A stretch of DNA of 64,000 nucleotides, taken from NCBI RefSeq assembly GCF_000341105.1, contig NZ_ANBB01000033.1, positions 124,001-188,000 on the forward strand, written 5' to 3'. The stretch's first letter is position 1. Each line of letters starts with the position of its first letter. The translations under genes were made by a program, and so were the position numbers. The notes under the pieces were generated by a model. The model was not told where the DNA came from. It saw only the letters and a list, made by a program, of their open reading frames with translations, and ran no database searches. The DNA is from Nocardiopsis potens DSM 45234 (lineage in GTDB: Bacteria; Actinomycetota; Actinomycetes; Streptosporangiales; Streptosporangiaceae). This document shows positions 32,280 through 45,315 of this stretch, in pieces.

Positions 32280-35075
32280 GTGACGGAAAACGGGGGAGAC
32301 CGGTACGGAAGGCCGGGGAGCGAGCCCGGGCCCGCCTCTGGGGCGGGCTCGTGGTTCCAACCCAGCGGCGACCGGTACCGCACGCAGTCGGAATACCAGG
32401 ACCCGTACGAGGGCGAGGACGGGGCCGGGGACGGGGCGCCGCCCGGCGGCGAGGCGCCGCGGCCCGCCGAGCCCGGCGCCGGCCCGGCCTACCCGAACAC
32501 CGGCGGCTACCCCGGGATGGGCGGCGAGCGCCCCCCGATGGCCGAGCCCTACCCCTCCGCGCTGGGCGACCTCGGCGGCCCCGCGCCGGCACCGGCGCCG
32601 CAGCCCGGTCCCGCGCAGCCGAGCGGGCCGCAGCCCGGCCCCGCCCCGGCGCCGCAGCCCGGCGCCGCGCAGCCGAGCGGGCCGCAGCCGCCGCTGAGCC
32701 GCCCCTACGCCCCCGAGCCGGTGGAGATCCCGGGCCGCCCGCCGGCCGCCGAGCCGCCGTCCCCGCCGGAGGGCAGCCCCTACCGGTTCGGCGGCGCCGG
32801 TGCGCCGCAGAGCGGCCTGCAGGGCCAGGAGCCCGCCCCCGGCGCCGGGGCGGACCCGTTCGGCGCGCCCCCGGCGGCTCCCGCAGCCCCCGGCACCGAC
32901 CCGTCGGCCGCCCGCCCCGCCGGCGGCCCGCCCTCCTCCGCCCCCCCTTCCGACCCCGCCTCCTTCGGGGCGCAGCCCGCCTCGCCCTCGCAGCCTCCGG
33001 CCGCCCCCGCCGGGCCGGGCCCGTCCGATTCCGTTTCCGGGGCGTGGCCGTCGTTCGGCCCGTCCTCGGGTGCGCCGGGCGGCACCGACCCGTTCGGCCC
33101 GGCGCCGGGCGGCGGCCGTCCGGACACCGGCCGGGACCCGCTCGGCACGGATCCGCTCGGCCAGGACCCGGCGGCCGGCCGCCCCGGCCCGCTGGACCAG
33201 GAGCCGGCACCGGGCCGCCCCGGCCCCGACCCGCTTTCCGCGGACCGCCCCGCGCCGGGTCCGGCCGACCCGCTCGCCGCGGAGCGGCCCGCACCCGACG
33301 CCGGGCCGGGCCCGTCCGATTCCGTTTCCGGGGCGTGGCCGTCGTTCGGCCCGTCCTCGGGTGCGCCGGGCGGCACCGACCCGTTCGGCCCGGGGCCCGG
33401 CACCGGCCGTCCGGACACCGGCCCGAACCCGCTCGGCCAGGACCCGCTGGGCCAGGGGCCGGGCACCGGCCGTCCGGACACCGGCCCGAACCTGCTCGGC
33501 CAGGGGCCGGCCTACGGCCGTCCCGACGCCGCCCCGCCGGGCGCGCCGGAGGGCCGCCCCGCCCCGGACCCGCTGGGCGGGCGCCCGGACGCGGACCCGC
33601 TCGGCCCGGGCGGCCGCCCCGAGCCGGAGCGGCCGGCCGGCGGGCCGTTCCAGGACTTCCCCCCGCCCTCCGGCGACCCGGTCGGAACCGGGTCCTGGCC
33701 CTCGCTGGGCGAGGAGCCGGCGGCTCCGCCCTCCTCCGCGCCGGAGCCTCCGGCCTCCGGTGACGGGGGCCTGGGCACCGGGAGCGGGAACACCTGGGCG
33801 TTCAGCCGGGACGACCCCGCGCTGCCGGACAGCGTCCGGGAGGCCGCGCAGCGCGCCGAGGAGCGCCGCCGGTCCTCGGCCGCGGCCGAATCCACCGCGA
33901 TGTTCAGCCCGGTCACCGAGGACGGTCCGGCCGACCCGGCCGGGACCGGGTCCTGGCCCTCGCTGGGCGAGGAGCCGGCGGCTCCGCCCTCCTCCGCGCC
34001 GGAGCCTCCGGCCTCCGGTGACGGCGGCGTGGGCACCGGGAGCGGGAACACCTGGGCGTTCAGCCGGGACGACCCCGCGCTGCCGGACAGCGTCCGGGAG
34101 GCCGCGCAGCGCGCCGAGGAGCGCCGGAAGGCGGCCGCCGCCGAGGAGGACCCGCTCGGGCCGCTGGGCGCGATCGCCGCGCAGCAGGCGTCCGGGCAGG
34201 ACCGGCTCCCGGCCGAGCCCCCGGCGGCCGGCCCGGCGCCGGGCGCCTGGGGAGCGGAGGCCGCCCAGGGGCCGTCCTACGAGGGGACCCAGGCCATGCC
34301 GGCGCTGCAGGACGTCCCGCTCGGCGGCATGGCGCCGCCGGACGGGGGCGAGAGCGGCCGGGGACCGGACGACCGGTACGAGGACCGCTACGAAGGCGGG
34401 TACGACGAGTACTACGGCGGCCCCCGGGACGGCGGCTACGACGAGCGCTACGACCGGCGCCCCGACCATGCCTACGACGGCGGACCCCAGGACGGCTCCG
34501 CCTACGGCGGGCCCTACGACGAGCGCCGGCCGGACGACCGGTACGGCGACCACCAGGGCCCCGGCGGGCCGGAGGAGTGGGACGACCGGGACGCCGGCCG
34601 CCGCGGTCCGGACGGCCCCTACGGCGCCGAGGACTCCTACGGCGGAGACGCCTACGGAGACCCCTACGGCGAGGACGCCTACGACCCGGCCGGTCCGGGC
34701 GGCCCCGGCGAGCCCCGCGGCCGCCGGGCGCGCCGGAACCCGGTCCAGGAGGAGTTCCCCGGCTTCGACGACCGCCCGCCCGGCGCCGTCGCGGGGGACG
34801 CCTACCCCGGCTACGACAACATCGACGACTGGCCGGAGAACGAGCCGGGCGCGGTGCGCGCCCTGTGGTTCGGCATCATCGCGCTGGTCCCGGTGGTCGG
34901 CCTGGTCACCGCGATCCTCGCGCTGATCACCGCGCCCGGGGCGGTCCGCGCCATCCGCGACTCCGACGGGGCGCTGGAGGGCGAGGGCCTGGCCCGGACC
35001 GGGACGGTGCTGGCCTGGGTCGGCATCGGTCTGTTCGTGGTGGAGGCGGCGCTGGCCGTGCTCTTCCTGCTCTGA
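32280..35075 (+). CDS. DUF4190-type membrane protein with a long disordered N-terminal region
   Basis: A 931-residue protein. About 850 residues are rich in proline, glycine, alanine and aspartate, ending in Tyr/Asp/Gly-rich runs (DDRYEDRYEGGYDEYYGG). Two C-terminal membrane helices follow (RALWFGIIALVPVVGLVTAI and TVLAWVGIGLFVVEAALAVL) with the connecting ITAPGAVRAIRDSDGALEGEGLA loop typical of DUF4190. It is probably tail-anchored in the membrane with a large flexible cytoplasmic domain. Its function is unknown. Two internal segments are duplicated nearly exactly. The GTG at 32280 is used; no strong ribosome binding site is visible (AGAGCGAAAGC upstream). It lies between rpoC and the str operon. 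Confidence 0.75.
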   Translation: MTENGGDRYGRPGSEPGPASGAGSWFQPSGDRYRTQSEYQDPYEGEDGAGDGAPPGGEAPRPAEPGAGPAYPNTGGYPGMGGERPPMAEPYPSALGDLGGPAPAPAPQPGPAQPSGPQPGPAPAPQPGAAQPSGPQPPLSRPYAPEPVEIPGRPPAAEPPSPPEGSPYRFGGAGAPQSGLQGQEPAPGAGADPFGAPPAAPAAPGTDPSAARPAGGPPSSAPPSDPASFGAQPASPSQPPAAPAGPGPSDSVSGAWPSFGPSSGAPGGTDPFGPAPGGGRPDTGRDPLGTDPLGQDPAAGRPGPLDQEPAPGRPGPDPLSADRPAPGPADPLAAERPAPDAGPGPSDSVSGAWPSFGPSSGAPGGTDPFGPGPGTGRPDTGPNPLGQDPLGQGPGTGRPDTGPNLLGQGPAYGRPDAAPPGAPEGRPAPDPLGGRPDADPLGPGGRPEPERPAGGPFQDFPPPSGDPVGTGSWPSLGEEPAAPPSSAPEPPASGDGGLGTGSGNTWAFSRDDPALPDSVREAAQRAEERRRSSAAAESTAMFSPVTEDGPADPAGTGSWPSLGEEPAAPPSSAPEPPASGDGGVGTGSGNTWAFSRDDPALPDSVREAAQRAEERRKAAAAEEDPLGPLGAIAAQQASGQDRLPAEPPAAGPAPGAWGAEAAQGPSYEGTQAMPALQDVPLGGMAPPDGGESGRGPDDRYEDRYEGGYDEYYGGPRDGGYDERYDRRPDHAYDGGPQDGSAYGGPYDERRPDDRYGDHQGPGGPEEWDDRDAGRRGPDGPYGAEDSYGGDAYGDPYGEDAYDPAGPGGPGEPRGRRARRNPVQEEFPGFDDRPPGAVAGDAYPGYDNIDDWPENEPGAVRALWFGIIALVPVVGLVTAILALITAPGAVRAIRDSDGALEGEGLARTGTVLAWVGIGLFVVEAALAVLFLL
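33009..33393 (+). repeat. 94-bp direct duplication inside the DUF4190 gene
   Basis: Positions 33009-33102 and 33300-33393 are identical by eye, offset 291 bases (97 codons). Both encode PGPSDSVSGAWPSFGPSSGA followed by PGGTDPFGP, so the frame is kept. Confidence 0.85.
33687..34126 (+). repeat. About 182-bp direct duplication inside the DUF4190 gene
   Basis: 33687-33868 and 33945-34126 are offset 258 bases (86 codons) and differ at only a few bases (GGGGGCCTG against GGCGGCGTG). They encode GTGSWPSLGEEPAAPPSSAP, then GNTWAFSRDDPALPDSVREA and AQRAEERR. Confidence 0.85.
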
Positions 35076-35092
35076 CCGCCGCCCCGTCTCCG

Positions 35093-35134
35093 AAGCGATG
35101 GCGCCGCCGGACCTCCGGCGGCGCCATCGCTTTT
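35093..35134 (+). terminator. Terminator after the DUF4190 gene
   Basis: AAGCGATGGCGCCGCCGG and its exact complement surround an ACCT loop, ending in CGCTTTT. It is one of the strongest intrinsic terminators in the window. Confidence 0.92.
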
Positions 35135-35311
35135 CGCGTCCGGGGGAGCGGGCGCGTGCATCGGCGGAGCCCGCGGCCCCCGTCCACCAGTACCCCCCCG
35201 GACCGGGCCGGTCCCGGTTCCGCCCGTCGCGCGGCGGCCGGCACCGTATTTCCTTTTGCGCCTCCGGGACGCTGCAGCAGGTTCTTCTCCGCGCCCTTTC
35301 AAAGAATCGCC

Positions 35312-35968
35312 ATGGAGAGAAGCCATGGGGCCGCATCGAATGCGGCTCCGGTACCGGAAAGACCGGGGAATCCTCCATCGCCGGAGGAAACCGACGTTAT
35401 CCGGGTGCGCGATCTGCGGATGCGCCACGGTTCGGCCGATGTGCCGAGCGGAGCCGTTTTCTCGGTGAGGTGCGGTGAGGCCGTCGCCCTTCTCGGCCCC
35501 GACGGCGCGGGAAAGACGGCGGCCATCGAGATCCTCGAAGGGATCCGCCGCAGGTACGCGAGCGAGGTTCCGGTCCTCGGGGAGGACCCGGCGACGGGCG
35601 GCGCTCGGAGCGGGGATCGGGCTCGGCGGACCGAGTTCCGCCGTTCGGCGACCGGCCCCCGAGAGCTCTTCGCCTCGGCCTTCTCCCCGGTCGCCTTCCT
35701 CGCCGCCGCGTTCTTCCTGCGCGATGCCGAGATCGCGGACGGCCGGGGGCTCGGCCGGGCCCGCTGCTCGCCGGGGGGCCGGCTTCTTCCTGGTCCCCGG
35801 GCCGCCCGAATTCACGGCGGGAGCAATTGCCCGGCCGGTCTGCGGGCCCTTCCGCGGCCGGTCGGAACCGTTTCCGGTGGCGGGTGCGACGGGTGTTCCG
35901 TATGCGCCGATCCCGGCCGGAGCACCCCGTATTTTATTTCCTTGATGGGGGCGCCGCGACCCGCCTAA
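35312..35968 (+). pseudogene. Decayed ABC transporter ATP-binding protein (DrrA-like)
   Basis: From ATG 35312 the frame encodes DVIRVRDLRMRHGSADVPSG, a Walker A (ALLGPDGAGKTAAIEILEGI) and RRYASEVPVLGEDPATGG, the N-terminal quarter of a drug-type ABC ATPase. After that the similarity stops. Another frame continues it for a moment (ALGAGIGLGGPSSAVRR, like the usual IGLVLQSS stretch), so a frameshift probably lies near 35600. No Q-loop, signature or Walker B is seen in any frame. The remaining open frame to 35968 is probably non-coding. Local base composition is less GC-rich than around it. Confidence 0.7.
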
Positions 35969-35971
35969 TAT
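35942..35971 (+). promoter_or_regulatory. Promoter of a leaderless HEAT-repeat gene
   Basis: TTGATG (35942-35947), an 18-base spacer and TAATAT (35966-35971). The ATG begins 8 bases after the -10 box ends, so the transcript probably starts at or next to the start codon. Confidence 0.68.
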
Positions 35972-35978
35972 CTGCGGC

Positions 35979-36749
35979 ATGTCATTTTCAGGGCACGGAC
36001 ACGGCGGAGGACGAATTCCCGCGAGCGGGGCGGCCGGGCGGCTTTCCGACCCCGACCGCAATGTGCGCATCGCCGCGGCGCTCGCGATCGGGCGGCGGGC
36101 CGAGGCCGGGCTCGCGCACGCGCTCGCCGAGGCGCTGTGGGCGGAGCCGGACTTCTTCGTCCGCGAGACCATGACCTGGGCGGTCACCCGGCTGGGGGAG
36201 GCCGCGCTCCCGGCGGTGGTCGACGCGGCCGGCCCGGGCCGGCCGCCGGGCGTCCGGGCCCAGGCGCTGCACGTGCTCAGCAAGTTCGCCGACCCGGAGA
36301 CGGTGGACGTCCTCCTCGGGTACATCACGGACCCGGACCCGGCGGTCGCGCGCAAGTCGCGCTGGGCCCTGGGCCGGATCGGGGAGCCGCGGGCGGTCCC
36401 GCACCTGGTCGCGCTGCTGGGCGCGGACGGGGACGAGGAGCGCAACGCCCTGACCGACGTCGTGTCCGAGTTCGGTTCCGGCGCGGTCCCGTCGCTGGTC
36501 GGCGCCCTGGGCGCGGACGACCGGAAGGTGCGGCGGCACGCGGCGGACGTCCTGTGCCACATCGGCCATCCCGGGGCCGAGGGCGCGGCCCGGGCTCTGG
36601 GCGAGGCGGTGGAGGACGCGGACCCGCAGGTGGCCGTGGCCGCGCTGATGGCCCTCGGCGAGCTCCGCGGCGAGGCGGCCAGGAGGAAGATCGAGTCCCT
36701 GCGGGAGACGGGCGGCCCCGGGATCAGGGGCATCGCCGCGCGCCTGTGA
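35979..36749 (+). CDS. HEAT-repeat (PBS lyase-like) protein
   Basis: 256 residues made almost wholly of HEAT-like helical pairs about 31 residues apart: DPDRNVRIAAALAIGRRA, DFFVRETMTWAVTRLG, PPGVRAQALHVLSKFADPET, DPAVARKSRWALGRIGEPRA, ERNALTDVVSEFGSGA, DRKVRRHAADVLCHIGHPG and DPQVAVAALMALGELRG. Such proteins are scaffolds for protein-protein contact. No lyase or other catalytic residues can be identified. The N-terminus (SFSGHGHGGG) is Gly/His-rich. No ribosome binding site precedes ATG, in line with a leaderless message. Partner unknown. Confidence 0.82.
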   Translation: MSFSGHGHGGGRIPASGAAGRLSDPDRNVRIAAALAIGRRAEAGLAHALAEALWAEPDFFVRETMTWAVTRLGEAALPAVVDAAGPGRPPGVRAQALHVLSKFADPETVDVLLGYITDPDPAVARKSRWALGRIGEPRAVPHLVALLGADGDEERNALTDVVSEFGSGAVPSLVGALGADDRKVRRHAADVLCHIGHPGAEGAARALGEAVEDADPQVAVAALMALGELRGEAARRKIESLRETGGPGIRGIAARL

Positions 36750-36767
36750 GCGGGCAGGCGGGTCCGG

Positions 36768-36799
36768 GCGGCCCGCCGGCCGGGCCCCCGGCGGGCCGC
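36768..36799 (+). terminator. GC hairpin after the HEAT gene
   Basis: GCGGCCCGCCGG and CCGGCGGGCCGC pair around an eight-base loop, 19 bases after the stop. There is no T-run. Confidence 0.5.
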
Positions 36800-37287
36800 G
36801 CCGGTCGGCCGCGCCGGTGGGGCGGCGGCCGAGGTCGCGGTGGTGCGGGGCGTGCGGTGTGACGGTGCGCACCGGATCGGTGCCGGGGGTGGAACGGGGT
36901 TCGCCCACGCCGGGAGGCCGGTAGAATGATTTCCGACCTACGGCTGATGTGAGGTCCGAGGGAGAGCGGTAGTACAGGGGTTGAAACCCGTTTTGACCGG
37001 GCAGGACCCCTTCGGTACCCTTGAACTTCGTGCCCGTGAGCCAACGGGTCACACGCGTGCGCTCAATTCGCATCCGGGGGACGCCCCCGCTTCGCGGACC
37101 CGGCGCCGCGTGACACCTCCTCCCAGGACGACCGGCCGTCAGGGTCGGCGCATTCGGTTGTCGGCCTTCTCTCGGGATAGAGCGCGACACGCCCGGATGC
37201 GGGGGTCGGGGGGAACGGGAAATCCAGCAGGTCGATAGCGACAACGGCTACAGAACCGGCGTAGGTCACGAGGAAGACGGAGACGCG
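36800..37287 (+). promoter_or_regulatory. str operon promoter and leader
   Basis: About 490 bases without a gene. TTGACC (36993-36998), a 17-base spacer and TACCCT (37016-37021) form a good promoter, giving a leader of about 260 bases. A second -10-like box TAGAAT lies at 36922-36927 without a clear -35. In-frame ORFs through the leader show no coding resemblance. Confidence 0.6.
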
Positions 37288-37659
37288 GTGCCCACCATCC
37301 AGCAGCTGGTCCGCAAGGGCCGACAGGACAAGGTCGCAAAGAACAAGACCCCGGCGCTGAAGGGGAGTCCGCAGCGTCGTGGTGTGTGCACGCGTGTCTA
37401 CACCACTACGCCCAAGAAGCCGAACTCCGCGCTGCGCAAGGTCGCCCGTGTGAAGCTGAGCAGCGGGATCGAGGTCACGGCCTACATCCCCGGCATCGGC
37501 CACAACCTGCAGGAGCACTCCATCGTGCTCGTGCGCGGCGGCCGTGTGAAGGACCTGCCGGGTGTCCGCTACCGGATCGTCCGCGGTTCACTCGACACCC
37601 AGGGCGTCCGTAACCGCAAGCAGGCGCGCAGCCGTTACGGCGCTAAGAAGGAGAAGTAA
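37288..37659 (+). CDS. rpsL: 30S ribosomal protein S12
   Basis: 123 residues from [39 protein letters not shown] and [19 protein letters not shown]. Lys43 and Lys88, the usual sites of streptomycin-resistance changes, are both lysine. S12 helps decoding at the A site. It is the first gene of the str operon, two bases before rpsG. Confidence 0.98.
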   Translation: MPTIQQLVRKGRQDKVAKNKTPALKGSPQRRGVCTRVYTTTPKKPNSALRKVARVKLSSGIEVTAYIPGIGHNLQEHSIVLVRGGRVKDLPGVRYRIVRGSLDTQGVRNRKQARSRYGAKKEK

Positions 37660-37661
37660 GC

Positions 37662-38132
37662 ATGCCGCGCAAGGGGCCGGCGCCGAAGCGCCAGCTGATC
37701 ACCGACCCGGTCTACGGATCGCCGCTCGTCACCGCACTCATCAACAAGGTGCTGCTGGACGGCAAGCGCTCGATCGCGCAGAACATCGTGTACGGCGCGC
37801 TCGAGGGGGCCCGGGAGAAGACCGGGCAGGACCCGCTCGTCGTGCTCAAGCGCGCGCTCGACAACGTCAAGCCCTCCCTGGAGGTGCGCAGCCGCCGCGT
37901 CGGTGGCGCCACCTACCAGGTTCCGGTCGAGGTCCGCGCCTCCCGGAGCACCACCCTCGCGCTGCGCTGGCTGGTCGGCTACTCCCGGCAGCGCCGCGAG
38001 AAGACCATGACCGAGCGGCTCCTCAACGAGCTGGTCGACGCGAGCAACGGGCTCGGCGCCAGCGTCAAGCGCCGCGAGGACACGCACAAGATGGCGGAGT
38101 CCAACAAGGCCTTCGCCCACTACCGCTGGTAA
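37662..38132 (+). CDS. rpsG: 30S ribosomal protein S7
   Basis: 156 residues: [20 protein letters not shown], the [20 protein letters not shown] block and the C-terminal [21 protein letters not shown]7 organises the 30S head and contacts tRNA in the E site. Second gene of the str operon. Confidence 0.98.
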   Translation: MPRKGPAPKRQLITDPVYGSPLVTALINKVLLDGKRSIAQNIVYGALEGAREKTGQDPLVVLKRALDNVKPSLEVRSRRVGGATYQVPVEVRASRSTTLALRWLVGYSRQRREKTMTERLLNELVDASNGLGASVKRREDTHKMAESNKAFAHYRW

Positions 38133-38178
38133 CCCCCGCGGGCGAATCGATACCTGAGACCGAGAGAAGACGAGCCAC

Positions 38179-40293
<2,115 letters not shown>

Positions 40294-40347
40294 ACCGCGA
40301 ACGCGTAACCAGTCAGCTAGAAACTCTGTACGTCTAGGAGAGATCCA

Positions 40348-41541
<1,194 letters not shown>

Positions 41542-41551
41542 CACGACCGTA

Positions 41552-41589
41552 TGTGGCGGTCGGGCCGCCTGGCCGGCCCGGCCGCCACA
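41552..41589 (+). terminator. Terminator after tuf
   Basis: GTGGCGGTCGGGCCG and CGGCCCGGCCGCCAC (one G-U pair) form a 15-bp stem about 12 bases after the stop. No T-run, as is frequent in actinomycetes. Confidence 0.7.
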
Positions 41590-41759
41590 CCATGAACGAC
41601 GTCATCGGGCTCTGTAGCGGTGATGCACCTCAGGGGAAAGCCCTGCAGCGGTTTCTCAGGTGAATAGAGCCTCACAGGGCGCCCCTGATGGGGGTATACG
41701 GGACCGGGCAGCCGGGACCAGCCTCTACGGACACTGAAGCGAAGGACGAAAAGGCCACC

Positions 41760-42068
41760 ATGGCGGGACAGAAGATCCGCATTCGGCTCAAGGCCTATGA
41801 CCACGAGGTCATCGACAGCTCGGCTCGCAAGATCGTCGAGACCGTGACGCGGACCGGCGCGCAGGTCGCTGGCCCGGTGCCGTTGCCGACGGAAAAGAAC
41901 GTGTACTGCGTCATCCGCTCTCCGCACAAGTACAAGGACTCGCGGGAGCACTTCGAGATGCGCACGCACAAGCGGCTGATCGACATCATCGACCCGACGC
42001 CGAAGACCGTCGACTCGCTCATGCGGCTCGACCTCCCGGCCGGCGTCGACATCGAGATCAAGCTTTAA
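41760..42068 (+). CDS. rpsJ: 30S ribosomal protein S10
   Basis: 102 residues: [38 protein letters not shown] and the C-terminal [16 protein letters not shown]. First gene of the S10 operon. S10 also acts as the NusE antitermination factor. The ATG at 41760 matches the family; an ORF start at 41688 is only leader sequence. Confidence 0.97.
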   Translation: MAGQKIRIRLKAYDHEVIDSSARKIVETVTRTGAQVAGPVPLPTEKNVYCVIRSPHKYKDSREHFEMRTHKRLIDIIDPTPKTVDSLMRLDLPAGVDIEIKL

Positions 42069-42081
42069 GGGACGCACAGAC

Positions 42082-42732
42082 ATGGCCACCAAGCAGATCA
42101 AGGGAGTCCTGGGCGAGAAGCTCGGCATGACCCAGGTCTTCGACGAATCGGGCAAGATCGTGCCCGTGACGGTCCTGAAGGCCGGTCCGTGCGTCGTGAC
42201 GCGCGTCCGGACCCCGGAGACCGACGGCTACACCGCCGTCCAGCTCGGCTACGGGCAGATCAACCCGCGCAAGGTCAACAAGCCGCTCGGCGACTACCTG
42301 CGCAAGCACGACCTGACCCCGCGCCGGCACTACGTCGAGGTGCGGACCTCCGACGCGACCGAGTACACCCTCGGCCAGGAGATCACCGCCGAGGCGTTCG
42401 AGGCCGGCCAGCTGGTCGACGTCACCGGCAAGACCAAGGGCAAGGGCTTCGCCGGTGTCATGAAGCGGCACGGCTTCGCCGGTATGAAGGCCTCGCACGG
42501 TGCGCACAAGGTGCACCGCAAGCCCGGTGCGATCGGCGGCTGCGCCACGCCCGGCCGCGTGTTCAAGGGCATGCGGATGGCCGGCCGTATGGGCAACGCC
42601 CGCAAGACCGTGCAGAACCTCAAGGTGCACGGGGTCGACGCGGAGAAGGGCCTCATCCTGGTGAAGGGTGCGGTGCCCGGCCCCAACGGCGGGCTGGTGC
42701 TCGTCCGCACCGCCGTGAAGGGGGAGAACTGA
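42082..42732 (+). CDS. rplC: 50S ribosomal protein L3
   Basis: 216 residues: [19 protein letters not shown], the [20 protein letters not shown] loop that reaches the peptidyl transferase centre, and the C-terminal [20 protein letters not shown]. 13 bases after rpsJ. Confidence 0.97.
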   Translation: MATKQIKGVLGEKLGMTQVFDESGKIVPVTVLKAGPCVVTRVRTPETDGYTAVQLGYGQINPRKVNKPLGDYLRKHDLTPRRHYVEVRTSDATEYTLGQEITAEAFEAGQLVDVTGKTKGKGFAGVMKRHGFAGMKASHGAHKVHRKPGAIGGCATPGRVFKGMRMAGRMGNARKTVQNLKVHGVDAEKGLILVKGAVPGPNGGLVLVRTAVKGEN

Positions 42733-42734
42733 CA

Positions 42735-43406
42735 ATGGCGACCATCGAGGTCAACGGACCCGAGGGCGCGGCCGGCCGGAGCATCGAGCTCCCGGAGGCG
42801 ATCTTCGACCAGCAGGCGAACATCCCGCTGATGCACCAGGTCGTCATCGCCCAGCAGGCCGCGGGCCGCCAGGGCACGCACGCCACCAAGACCCGCGGCG
42901 ACGTCCGCGGCGGCGGCAAGAAGCCCTACCGGCAGAAGGGCACCGGCCGGGCCCGCCAGGGCTCGATCCGCGCCCCGCAGTTCAAGGGCGGCGGCACGGT
43001 GCACGGCCCGCAGCCGCGGGACTACTCCCAGCGCACCCCGAAGAAGATGAAGGCCGCCGCGCTCCGCGGCGCCCTGTCGGACCGGGCCCGCCACGGCCGG
43101 GTGCACGTCCTCACCGAGTTCGTCGGTGCCGACGTCACCAGCAAGCGGACCCAGACCGCGCTGAAGGCCCTGCGCCAGGTCACCGACTCCGACAAGGTGC
43201 TGGTGGTTCTGGACCGCAACGACGAGACCAACCGCCTCGCGCTGCGCAACCTCGGCGAGGTGCACATCCTCGACGCGGACCAGGTGAACACCTACGACGT
43301 CCTCTACTCCGACGACGTGGTCTTCACCGAGCGCGGTTACGAGGAGTTCCTGGCGCACGCTTCGGGTGCCTCGCAGGCGGCGAAGCCGGAGGAGGACGAG
43401 CAGTGA
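42735..43406 (+). CDS. rplD: 50S ribosomal protein L4
   Basis: 223 residues: an extended central loop ([20 protein letters not shown]) that lines the exit tunnel, then [19 protein letters not shown]. The C-terminal tail is acidic (AAKPEEDEQ). L4 can repress the S10 operon in some bacteria. It overlaps rplW by four bases. Confidence 0.97.
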   Translation: MATIEVNGPEGAAGRSIELPEAIFDQQANIPLMHQVVIAQQAAGRQGTHATKTRGDVRGGGKKPYRQKGTGRARQGSIRAPQFKGGGTVHGPQPRDYSQRTPKKMKAAALRGALSDRARHGRVHVLTEFVGADVTSKRTQTALKALRQVTDSDKVLVVLDRNDETNRLALRNLGEVHILDADQVNTYDVLYSDDVVFTERGYEEFLAHASGASQAAKPEEDEQ

Positions 43407-43693
43407 GGATCCCCGACCCTCGGGACATCATCATCGAACCGGTGATCTCCGAGAAGAGCTACGGGCTGCAGGACCAGAACCAGTACACCTTCCTCGTCCG
43501 CCCCGACGCCAACAAGACGCAGATCAAGATCGCGGTGGAGAAGATCTTCGAGGTGAAGGTCGACTCCGTGAACACGGTCAACCGCAAGGGCAAGCGGAAG
43601 CGGACCCGCTTCGGCTACGGGAAGCGCCCGGACACCAAGCGCGCCATCATCACGGTGGCCGACGGCGACCGGATCGACATCTTCGGCGTCTGA
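43403..43693 (+). CDS. rplW: 50S ribosomal protein L23
   Basis: 96 residues from a GTG that overlaps the rplD stop (GTGA). [20 protein letters not shown] and [20 protein letters not shown] are typical. L23 lies at the tunnel exit and docks trigger factor and SRP. Confidence 0.96.
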   Translation: MRIPDPRDIIIEPVISEKSYGLQDQNQYTFLVRPDANKTQIKIAVEKIFEVKVDSVNTVNRKGKRKRTRFGYGKRPDTKRAIITVADGDRIDIFGV

Positions 43694-43757
43694 TCCGGCC
43701 GTTCGCGGCGTCCGACCGCTTCGACCAGCAACACATGTAAAGGAATGCACGAAGAAG

Positions 43758-44597
43758 ATGGGCATTCGTAAGTACAAGCCGACGACACCGGGTCGTCGCG
43801 GCTCCAGCGTGAGCGACTTCGCTGAGATCACGCGCTCCGAGCCGGAGAAGTCCCTGGTGCGTCCGCTCCACTCCAAGGGCGGGCGGAACGGGCACGGCCG
43901 CATCACCACCCGGCACCAGGGTGGCGGTCACAAGCGTGCCTACCGCATCATCGACTTCCGCCGGCACGACAAGGACGGCGTCCCGGCCAAGGTCGCTCAC
44001 ATCGAGTACGACCCGAACCGGACCGCCCGCATCGCGCTGCTCCACTACGTGGACGGTGAGAAGCGCTACATCCTGGCGCCGGCCGGCCTGAAGCAGGGCG
44101 ACCGGGTCGAGAACGGCCCCACGTCCGACATCAAGCCCGGCAACTGCCTCCCGCTGCGCAACATCCCCACGGGTACGTTCGTGCACGCGGTCGAGCTCAA
44201 GCCGGGCGGGGGCGCCAAGCTCGGCCGCTCCGCCGGCACGCAGATCCAGCTGCTGGCGAAGGAGGGCAACTACGCCACGCTGCGCATGCCCTCCGGCGAG
44301 ATGCGGATGGTGGAGATCACCTGCCGCGCCACGGTCGGACAGGTCGGCAACGCCGAGCAGTCCAACATCAACTGGGGCAAGGCCGGCCGCATGCGGTGGA
44401 AGGGCAAGCGCCCGACCGTCCGCGGTGTGGTCATGAACCCGGTGGACCACCCCCACGGTGGTGGTGAGGGCAAGACCTCCGGCGGCCGCCACCCGGTGAA
44501 CCCCGCGGGTAAGAAGGAAGGCCGTACCCGCAGCAAGAACAAGGCCAGCGACAAGTACATCGTGCGGCGTCGGCGCAGCGGCAAGAAGAAGCGGTAA
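43758..44597 (+). CDS. rplB: 50S ribosomal protein L2
   Basis: 279 residues: [38 protein letters not shown] and the catalytic-region [20 protein letters not shown] with its conserved histidine. L2 supports subunit joining and the peptidyl transferase centre. Confidence 0.98.
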   Translation: MGIRKYKPTTPGRRGSSVSDFAEITRSEPEKSLVRPLHSKGGRNGHGRITTRHQGGGHKRAYRIIDFRRHDKDGVPAKVAHIEYDPNRTARIALLHYVDGEKRYILAPAGLKQGDRVENGPTSDIKPGNCLPLRNIPTGTFVHAVELKPGGGAKLGRSAGTQIQLLAKEGNYATLRMPSGEMRMVEITCRATVGQVGNAEQSNINWGKAGRMRWKGKRPTVRGVVMNPVDHPHGGGEGKTSGGRHPVNPAGKKEGRTRSKNKASDKYIVRRRRSGKKKR

Positions 44598-44609
44598 GGA
44601 GCACGTCTG

Positions 44610-44888
44610 ATGCCACGTAGCCTTAAGAAGGGCCCCTTCGTGGACCACCACCTGCTGAAGAAGGTGGAGGACCAGAACGAGAAGGGCACCAAGAACGTCA
44701 TCAAGACGTGGTCGCGCCGCTCCATGATCATCCCTGAGATGATCGGGCACACGCTCGCCGTGCACGACGGGCGCAAGCACGTCCCGGTCTTCGTCTCCGA
44801 GGCGATGGTCGGCCACAAGCTCGGCGAGTTCGCTCCCACGCGTACTTTCCGCAGCCACGTCAAGGAAGACCGCCGTAGCCGCCGTTAG
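44610..44888 (+). CDS. rpsS: 30S ribosomal protein S19
   Basis: 92 residues: [40 protein letters not shown] and [17 protein letters not shown]19 sits in the 30S head with S13. Confidence 0.98.
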   Translation: MPRSLKKGPFVDHHLLKKVEDQNEKGTKNVIKTWSRRSMIIPEMIGHTLAVHDGRKHVPVFVSEAMVGHKLGEFAPTRTFRSHVKEDRRSRR

Positions 44889-44943
44889 CGGTTGCAGATC
44901 CAAGATGAACCATGTCCCCACGGTGCGTGGGGAGGAGATTTCC

Positions 44944-45315
44944 GTGAGCGAGGGAAAAGCGATGGGAACGAGGGCACAGGCGCGGTTCGTCCGCGTCACG
45001 CCCCGCAAGGCCCGCCGGGTGGTGGACCTTATTCGCGGGTTGCCCGCTGACGAGGCACAGGCGGTTCTCCGGTTCGCGCCGCAGGCGGCGAGCGAGCCGG
45101 TGGGGAAGGTGCTCGCGAGCGCCATCGCCAATGCCGAGCACAACGACAAGCTCGACCGCGAGACGCTGGTCGTCGGCGCTGCATGGGTGGACGAGGGCCC
45201 GACCCTCAAGCGCATCCGCCCGCGAGGCTTCGGCCGTGCCTTCCGCGTCACCAAGCGCACGAGCCACATCACCGTGGTCGTCGAGCCCAGTGAGACGAAG
45301 GAAAGGACCCGATAG
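44944..45315 (+). CDS. rplV: 50S ribosomal protein L22
   Basis: 123 residues from GTG 44944 ([20 protein letters not shown]). GGGGAGGAG six bases upstream is the best ribosome binding site here; ATG 44962 would match the shorter relatives and has only GAGGGA. Core motifs: [40 protein letters not shown] and [10 protein letters not shown]. Its beta hairpin lines the exit tunnel. The last base is shared with rpsC. Confidence 0.95.
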   Translation: MSEGKAMGTRAQARFVRVTPRKARRVVDLIRGLPADEAQAVLRFAPQAASEPVGKVLASAIANAEHNDKLDRETLVVGAAWVDEGPTLKRIRPRGFGRAFRVTKRTSHITVVVEPSETKERTR

